From contig CAKQHB010000007.1 in assembly GCA_934234215.1 (NCBI GenBank), forward strand, positions 1 to 64,000: a stretch of DNA of 64,000 nucleotides, written 5' to 3'. The stretch's first letter is position 1. Each line of letters begins with the position of its first letter. A program made the position numbers and the translations under genes. The notes beneath the pieces were generated by a model. That model was not told where the DNA came from. It made no database searches and was given only the letters and a program-made list of their open reading frames with translations. This document shows positions 59,232-64,000 of the stretch, piece by piece. The stretch is from an uncultured Cuneatibacter sp. Its GTDB lineage: Bacteria; Bacillota; Clostridia; Lachnospirales; Lachnospiraceae.

Positions 59232-62063
59232 ATGGCAAAACAATACATTAAAATACGAGGAGCCAAAGAACACAATCTGAAAGATATCAGTCTGGACATT
59301 CCGAGAGATGAACTGGTCGTCTTAACTGGTTTGTCCGGTTCCGGAAAGAGTTCGCTGGCATTTGATACAATCTATGCAGAAGGGCAGAGACGCTATATGG
59401 AGTCGTTGTCTTCTTACGCCCGCATGTTTTTGGGACAGATGGAGAAGCCGAATGTGGAGAGCATCGAGGGACTATCCCCCGCGATTTCCATCGACCAGAA
59501 GTCCACGAATCGCAATCCGCGTTCCACAGTCGGCACTGTGACGGAGATTTATGACTATCTGCGTCTGCTGTATGCGCGTATCGGTATCCCGCATTGCCCG
59601 AAGTGCGGCAGAGAGATTCGCAAGCAGACGGTGGATCAGATGGTAGATCAGGTCATGACCCTGCCGGAGCGCACGCGAATCCAGATTTTAGCGCCGGTGG
59701 TGCGCGGCAAGAAGGGCACACATCAGAAACTGTTAGAGAATGCGAAGCGCAGTGGTTATGTGCGTGTGCGCGTGGATGGCGAGATGTATGAACTCTCTGA
59801 GGAGATTTCTCTGGAGAAGAATATTAAGCATAATATCGAGATTGTAGTAGATCGACTGTCTGTCAAAGATGGGATTCAGTCTCGTCTGGCGGATTCCATT
59901 GAGACGGTTATGAAGCTGGCAGATGGATTGTGCATGGTGGATGTGGTCGGCGGCAAGCCGATGCTGTTCAGCCAGAGCTTTGCCTGTCCGGATTGTGACA
60001 TCAGCATTGCAGAAGTAGAGCCAAGAAGTTTCTCTTTTAATAATCCGTTTGGCGCCTGCCCGGAGTGTTCCGGTTTGGGCTATAAGATGGAGTTTGATGA
60101 AGATCTGCTGATTCCGGATAAGAGTCTGTCCATCAATCAGGGAGCAATCACCGGTACTGGCTGGCAGTCCTGCCAGAAGCCCGGCAGCTTCACGAGAGCG
60201 ATTCTGGATGCGATGTGTGAGGAATATGGATTTGATCTGGATACACCGTTTGAGCAGTATCCAAAGAAGATTCATGATGTAATCATCCACGGCACAGGTG
60301 GAAAAGTGCTGAAGGTGCGCTACAAAGGACAGCGCGGAGAGGGCATCTACGATGTAGCATTTGAAGGTTTGATTCAGAACATGGAGCGTCGCTACAAAGA
60401 GACTTACTCGGAATCTCAGAAAGCAGAGTATGAGACTTATATGCGCATCACGCCTTGTAAGGCTTGTAAGGGAATGCGTCTGAAACCGGAGTCACTGGCA
60501 GTGACAATCTGTGATAAGAATATTTATGAGCTTACCGCAATGTCGATTCTGGATCTGGCTCAATTCTTAAGTGGGATGCAGCTGACGAAGCAGCAGGAGC
60601 TGATCGGCAGCCAGCTGCTGCGGGAAATTCGTGGCAGAGTCCAGTTTTTGATTGATGTTGGTTTGGATTATCTGAGTCTGTCCCGAGGTACGGCATCGCT
60701 GTCCGGCGGTGAAGCGCAGCGTATTCGACTGGCAACGCAGATCGGTTCCGGTCTGGTGGGAGTTGCTTATATCCTCGATGAGCCGAGTATTGGTCTACAC
60801 CAGAAGGACAATGACAAGCTGTTGAAGACATTGATTCATCTGCGGGATCTGGGCAATACCGTGATCGTAGTCGAGCATGATGAAGATACGATGCGTGCGG
60901 CAGATCATATTGTGGATATCGGCCCCGGAGCCGGTTCTCATGGTGGAGAAGTGGTAGCCCAGGGTACTGCGGAGGAGCTGATGCAGATTCCGGAGTCGAT
61001 CACAGGCGCATATCTGAGCGGACGTCTGAAGATTCCGGTACCGGAGACACGGAGAACTCCGACGGGATGGCTGACTGTGCGCGGCGCAAAGGAGCATAAT
61101 CTCAAAAATATTGATGTGAAGTTCCCGCTGGGTGTAATGACCTGTGTGACCGGTGTATCCGGCTCCGGTAAGAGTTCGCTGGTGAATGAGATTTTGTATA
61201 AGTCGCTGGCAAAGACGCTGAATCGCGCCCGGACAATACCGGGAGAACATCGCGATATTCTCGGCACAGAGCAGTTGGATAAGATCATTGCCATTGATCA
61301 GAGTCCCATTGGACGAACCCCTCGTTCCAATCCAGCAACGTACACCGGTGTCTTTGATATGATTCGAGATCTGTTTGCTTCTACATCCGATGCAAAAGCC
61401 CGCGGCTATAACAAAGGTCGCTTCAGCTTTAATGTAAAGGGCGGTCGATGCGAAGCCTGCAGCGGTGATGGTATTATCAAGATCGAGATGCATTTCCTCG
61501 CAGATGTCTATGTTCCCTGCGAAGTATGCGGCGGCAAGCGTTACAACCGTGAGACGTTGGAGGTACAGTACAAGGGAAAGAACATTTTTGACGTGCTGGA
61601 TATGACCGTAGAAGAAGCGCTGACATTCTTTGAAAATGTTCCGGCGATTCGCAAAAAGATCCAGACTTTGTATGATGTTGGTTTGGGCTACTTGAAGCTG
61701 GGACAGCCATCCACGACCTTGTCCGGTGGTGAAGCGCAGAGAATCAAGCTGGCGACAGAGCTTTCCCGCCGCAGTACAGGCAAGACCATCTATGTGCTGG
61801 ATGAGCCGACGACAGGTCTGCATTTTGCGGATGTACACAAGCTGGTTGAAATTTTACACCGGCTGGCAGACGGCGGAAATACCGTCGTAGTTATTGAGCA
61901 TAATCTGGATGTCATCAAGACCGCAGATTATATTATTGACATTGGTCCGGATGGAGGTGCAAGAGGCGGTACGGTCGTTGTACAGGGAACGCCGGAAGAA
62001 GTAGCAAAATGCCCGCAGTCTTATACCGGACAGTATGTAAAGCGATATTTAGAGCAGAAATAA
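59232..62063 (+). CDS. uvrA: Excinuclease ABC subunit A
   Basis: A 943-residue DNA damage sensor with two ABC modules: GLSGSGKSSL and LSGGEAQRIRLATQI; GVSGSGKSSLVNEI and LSGGEAQRIKLATEL. Zinc modules CPKCGREI, CEACSGDGIIKIEM and CEVCGGKRYN are intact. Normal length, unlike the shorter UvrA2-type protein at 17017. Cotranscribed with uvrB. Confidence 0.98.
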   Translation: MAKQYIKIRGAKEHNLKDISLDIPRDELVVLTGLSGSGKSSLAFDTIYAEGQRRYMESLSSYARMFLGQMEKPNVESIEGLSPAISIDQKSTNRNPRSTVGTVTEIYDYLRLLYARIGIPHCPKCGREIRKQTVDQMVDQVMTLPERTRIQILAPVVRGKKGTHQKLLENAKRSGYVRVRVDGEMYELSEEISLEKNIKHNIEIVVDRLSVKDGIQSRLADSIETVMKLADGLCMVDVVGGKPMLFSQSFACPDCDISIAEVEPRSFSFNNPFGACPECSGLGYKMEFDEDLLIPDKSLSINQGAITGTGWQSCQKPGSFTRAILDAMCEEYGFDLDTPFEQYPKKIHDVIIHGTGGKVLKVRYKGQRGEGIYDVAFEGLIQNMERRYKETYSESQKAEYETYMRITPCKACKGMRLKPESLAVTICDKNIYELTAMSILDLAQFLSGMQLTKQQELIGSQLLREIRGRVQFLIDVGLDYLSLSRGTASLSGGEAQRIRLATQIGSGLVGVAYILDEPSIGLHQKDNDKLLKTLIHLRDLGNTVIVVEHDEDTMRAADHIVDIGPGAGSHGGEVVAQGTAEELMQIPESITGAYLSGRLKIPVPETRRTPTGWLTVRGAKEHNLKNIDVKFPLGVMTCVTGVSGSGKSSLVNEILYKSLAKTLNRARTIPGEHRDILGTEQLDKIIAIDQSPIGRTPRSNPATYTGVFDMIRDLFASTSDAKARGYNKGRFSFNVKGGRCEACSGDGIIKIEMHFLADVYVPCEVCGGKRYNRETLEVQYKGKNIFDVLDMTVEEALTFFENVPAIRKKIQTLYDVGLGYLKLGQPSTTLSGGEAQRIKLATELSRRSTGKTIYVLDEPTTGLHFADVHKLVEILHRLADGGNTVVVIEHNLDVIKTADYIIDIGPDGGARGGTVVVQGTPEEVAKCPQSYTGQYVKRYLEQK

Positions 62064-62095
62064 GAAAATATATGCTATACTGGGCATAAGAAATA

Positions 62096-62121
62096 CGCTG
62101 CAGATCAGGCGGTCTGCAGCG
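62096..62121. promoter_or_regulatory. Palindrome in the leader of the GH105 gene
   Basis: CGCTGCAGA / TCTGCAGCG around an 8-nt loop, just downstream of a TATACT -10-like box (about 62075-62080). It could be an operator or a leader hairpin. Confidence 0.5.
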
Positions 62122-62142
62122 AAGAAAATGTGGAGGGCGGAG

Positions 62143-63192
62143 ATGTTAAAACTGGAATTTGACAAGCAGCAGATTGAGGATGTGATCGATCGTATCGTGC
62201 GCAAGACGATGAATATGGATCTGACCTGGGACTGGCCGTGTGGTGTTGCCTACTATGGCATCAGTGAAGCAATCGAGATCACAAAGAATCCAGAGTATTT
62301 GAAGCTTCTGAAAGATCGAATCGACGAGTACATGGAATTGGGACTTCCGAAGTGGACCGTGAATACCTGTGCGATGGGGCATTGCCTGATTACACTGTAT
62401 GAGCAGACGGGTGAGCAGAAATATTGGGATGTTGTTATGAGCAAAGTAGACTATCTGCGCAATAAGGCATTGCGCTTTGGCGATCATGTGCTGCAGCATA
62501 CCGTTTCTGCAAACAATGATTTCCCGGAGCAGGCATGGGCAGATACATTATTTATGGCAGCGTTCTTCCTGCTGCGTGTTGGTGTGAAGCTGAAAGATGA
62601 CGAGATCATCGCAGATGCGCTGAATCAGTATTATTGGCACATTCATTATCTGCAGGATCGGGAGACGGGCTTCTATTATCATGGCTACAACAATCTGGAT
62701 CACTCTCATATGTCCGGTATCTACTGGGGCAGAGCAAATGCGTGGGCAGCATTCACGATGTCTAAGGTGAGCGGAATCCTGCCGCAGTGCTACCTGTACC
62801 CGCAGTTCTTGGATGTAGCTGGTTCTCTGAATGAGCAGCTGGCAGCATTGAAGACCGTACAGACAGAAAATGGTCTGTGGCGAACCGTATTGAATGATCC
62901 GAAAAGCTACGAAGAAATCTCTGCATCCGCAGGTATTGCCGCAGCGATGGTGGAGAAGGGCAATCCGCTGCACTCCAAGTACATCAACAAAGCAATCAAA
63001 GGCATGCTGGCAAATGTCTCCTCGGATGGTCGCGTACTCAACGTCTCCGGCGGAACCGCTGTCATGAAGGACATCGAAGGCTACCGTAACATCTCCAGAG
63101 ACTGGATGCAGGGCTGGGGACAGGGACTTGCTCTGGCATTCTTTACAGGATTGCTGACGGCGAATGACAGTCAGAAAGACGGTGCGCTGTAA
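62143..63192 (+). CDS. GH105 unsaturated rhamnogalacturonyl/uronyl hydrolase
   Basis: A 349-residue cytoplasmic alpha/alpha-barrel enzyme of the YteR/YesR group. Typical motifs: DLTWDWPCGVAYYGI, the catalytic Asp in EQAWADTLFMA and GIYWGRANAWAAF. It removes unsaturated galacturonic acid from pectin lyase products. ATG 62143 is preferred over ATG 62128 because GGAGGGCGGAG lies between them. Confidence 0.9.
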   Translation: MLKLEFDKQQIEDVIDRIVRKTMNMDLTWDWPCGVAYYGISEAIEITKNPEYLKLLKDRIDEYMELGLPKWTVNTCAMGHCLITLYEQTGEQKYWDVVMSKVDYLRNKALRFGDHVLQHTVSANNDFPEQAWADTLFMAAFFLLRVGVKLKDDEIIADALNQYYWHIHYLQDRETGFYYHGYNNLDHSHMSGIYWGRANAWAAFTMSKVSGILPQCYLYPQFLDVAGSLNEQLAALKTVQTENGLWRTVLNDPKSYEEISASAGIAAAMVEKGNPLHSKYINKAIKGMLANVSSDGRVLNVSGGTAVMKDIEGYRNISRDWMQGWGQGLALAFFTGLLTANDSQKDGAL

Positions 63193-63204
63193 GGAGGTGT
63201 CAGC

Positions 63205-63666
63205 ATGATCGGAGCAGGAAGAGAGCCGAAAAAAGATAATGATCTTTTTTATACATGCAGCTTGATTGACTACATCGCGCGAAAGACAAAAAATGAGCGT
63301 TCTGTAGTTGTAAATGCATTGGGAAAAGAACTTCTGGAGAAAATCTACGATCTGGCAGATGTCTATCATTGTGACAATATCGAAGATGTTAGCGATTGGT
63401 TCATCGAGAAAGCTCAGATTCCACAGGGGACATTCGATAATGTTGCTGACTGCGGGTATGCAGTTCCGTCTCACTGGGATATCGGAAAAGTATATAAGCG
63501 TCTGATCAAACAGGTCGCAGAGGAAGAACACATTGACCGGATCGATGCGCTGATAAAAGTATACAATTCTTTCCTGAGTCCGAAAATCGATGACTACAAT
63601 AGTAGCGTGTATTACGAAAATCCGTCGTATATTTTTGAGTGCTATCGAGAGAAGAAGATGCTGTAA
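63205..63666 (+). CDS. Conserved protein of unknown function
   Basis: A 153-residue soluble protein (DLFYTCSLIDYIARKTKNER; VYHCDNIEDVSDWFIEKAQI; YENPSYIFECYREKKML). The sequence type is common in Lachnospiraceae near small toxin-like or DUF3791/DUF3990 genes, but I cannot assign a function. AAGGAGG precedes the ATG. It lies between GH105 and an ATPase gene. Confidence 0.65.
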   Translation: MIGAGREPKKDNDLFYTCSLIDYIARKTKNERSVVVNALGKELLEKIYDLADVYHCDNIEDVSDWFIEKAQIPQGTFDNVADCGYAVPSHWDIGKVYKRLIKQVAEEEHIDRIDALIKVYNSFLSPKIDDYNSSVYYENPSYIFECYREKKML

Positions 63667-63725
63667 AGGTGTTCTTAGTATCTAAATGTCGTAAAATGTG
63701 AAGCAGAGAGGAGGGAGCAGACAAA

Positions 63726-64000
63726 ATGGAAGGCTTAATGATACCGGTTGGTTTTTCAGATTTTGCAGAGATTCGGGAAAAAAATTATTATTATGTTGAT
63801 AAAACGGGGCTGATTGAAACTTTATTACAGGCAGGAACTACGAAAGTAACATTGATTACTCGTCCGCGCCGATTTGGAAAGACTCTGGGAATGAGTATGT
63901 TGGAGAGCTTTTTTGATATTCGGAGAGAGAGTAAGTCTTTATTTGATGGATTGGAGATTGCTCAGAATCAAGTTTTGTGTGAGAAATGGATGAACCAATG
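63726..64000 (+). CDS. AAA-ATPase-like / PD-(D/E)XK superfamily protein (DUF1703 type), cut by the window edge
   Basis: The first 91 residues are visible: IPVGFSDFAEIREKNYYYVD, then RPRRFGKT (46-53) and GMSMLESFFDIRRE. It matches the N-terminal ATPase-like domain of 19941-21641 and 37435-39009. GGAGGGAG precedes ATG 63726. Whether a nuclease domain follows cannot be seen. Confidence 0.8.
   Translation, partial: MEGLMIPVGFSDFAEIREKNYYYVDKTGLIETLLQAGTTKVTLITRPRRFGKTLGMSMLESFFDIRRESKSLFDGLEIAQNQVLCEKWMNQ

Noticed and set aside
1..64000. CRISPR arrays, rRNA and tRNA genes
   Set aside because: No regularly spaced direct repeats and no recognisable rRNA or tRNA sequence were found by eye; a tRNAscan or Infernal run would be decisive.

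Overview
The window looks like a chromosomal segment of an anaerobic, spore-lineage Clostridia genome, most likely Lachnospiraceae. The signs are moderate GC, strong AGGAGG-type ribosome binding sites, the conserved block HU-rqcP-yabP-yabQ-divIC-(spoIIE)-tilS-hpt-ftsH, a SpoVT regulator, an iron-sulfur L-serine dehydratase next to formate-tetrahydrofolate ligase, and several AAA-ATPase genes of the PD-(D/E)XK-associated type common in gut Clostridia. The family placement is inference. No rRNA, tRNA or CRISPR array was seen.

Layout. 1-1,900 is a graveyard of mobile or accessory fragments: a Schlafen/AlbA_2 pseudogene, a TnpV-DUF1016 chimera and a ParM-like stub, partly bracketed by a 53-bp direct repeat carrying CIRCE sequence. 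1,908-3,135 is a CIRCE-controlled tandem pair of nearly identical hsp20 genes. 4,303-11,885 is a molybdenum operon: a ModE-like regulator, a molybdopterin-binding protein, moaA, a MOSC-Mog fusion, two tandem ModA-like lipoproteins, modB, moaC and modC. 12,070-19,512 is a dipeptide/oligopeptide ABC importer followed without a gap by a short UvrA-like protein. 19,513-23,100 holds a candidate small RNA, a MATE transporter remnant, an ATPase/nuclease-fold protein and a DNA alkylation repair fusion (AlkA-Ogt). 23,123-32,055 is the sporulation/division/tRNA/protease block, interrupted by about 0.7 kb of repeat-rich non-coding DNA. 32,341-43,633 carries glycoside hydrolases (GH13, GH43, GH3), small lipoproteins, shikimate kinase and an HTH-ATPase fusion. 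43,903-47,409 is an ABC exporter with its lipoprotein. 47,482-49,635 (minus strand) is a DUF4143 ATPase, an HD hydrolase and thioredoxin. 49,843-57,152 holds a HAD phosphatase, a serine hydrolase, serine dehydratase, formate-THF ligase and an MFS carrier. 57,238-62,063 is uvrB-uvrA. 62,143-64,000 holds a GH105 hydrolase, a hypothetical gene and another ATPase cut by the window edge.

How genes work together. The molybdenum operon combines molybdate import with pterin cofactor synthesis. The GH enzymes point to growth on starch- or xylan-derived oligosaccharides and pectin fragments. Serine dehydratase and formate-THF ligase link serine breakdown to one-carbon metabolism.

The least explained signals are non-coding. 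R1 is a three-copy, about 135-bp structured element that sits directly upstream of three unrelated genes, with covarying stems and a conserved loop-to-3'-end complementarity. R2 is a three-copy 38-bp palindrome that always abuts an intrinsic terminator and also covaries. There is also a long nested hairpin beside a 52-bp inverted repeat near 25.6-26.7 kb, and perfect palindromes upstream of two ATPase genes.
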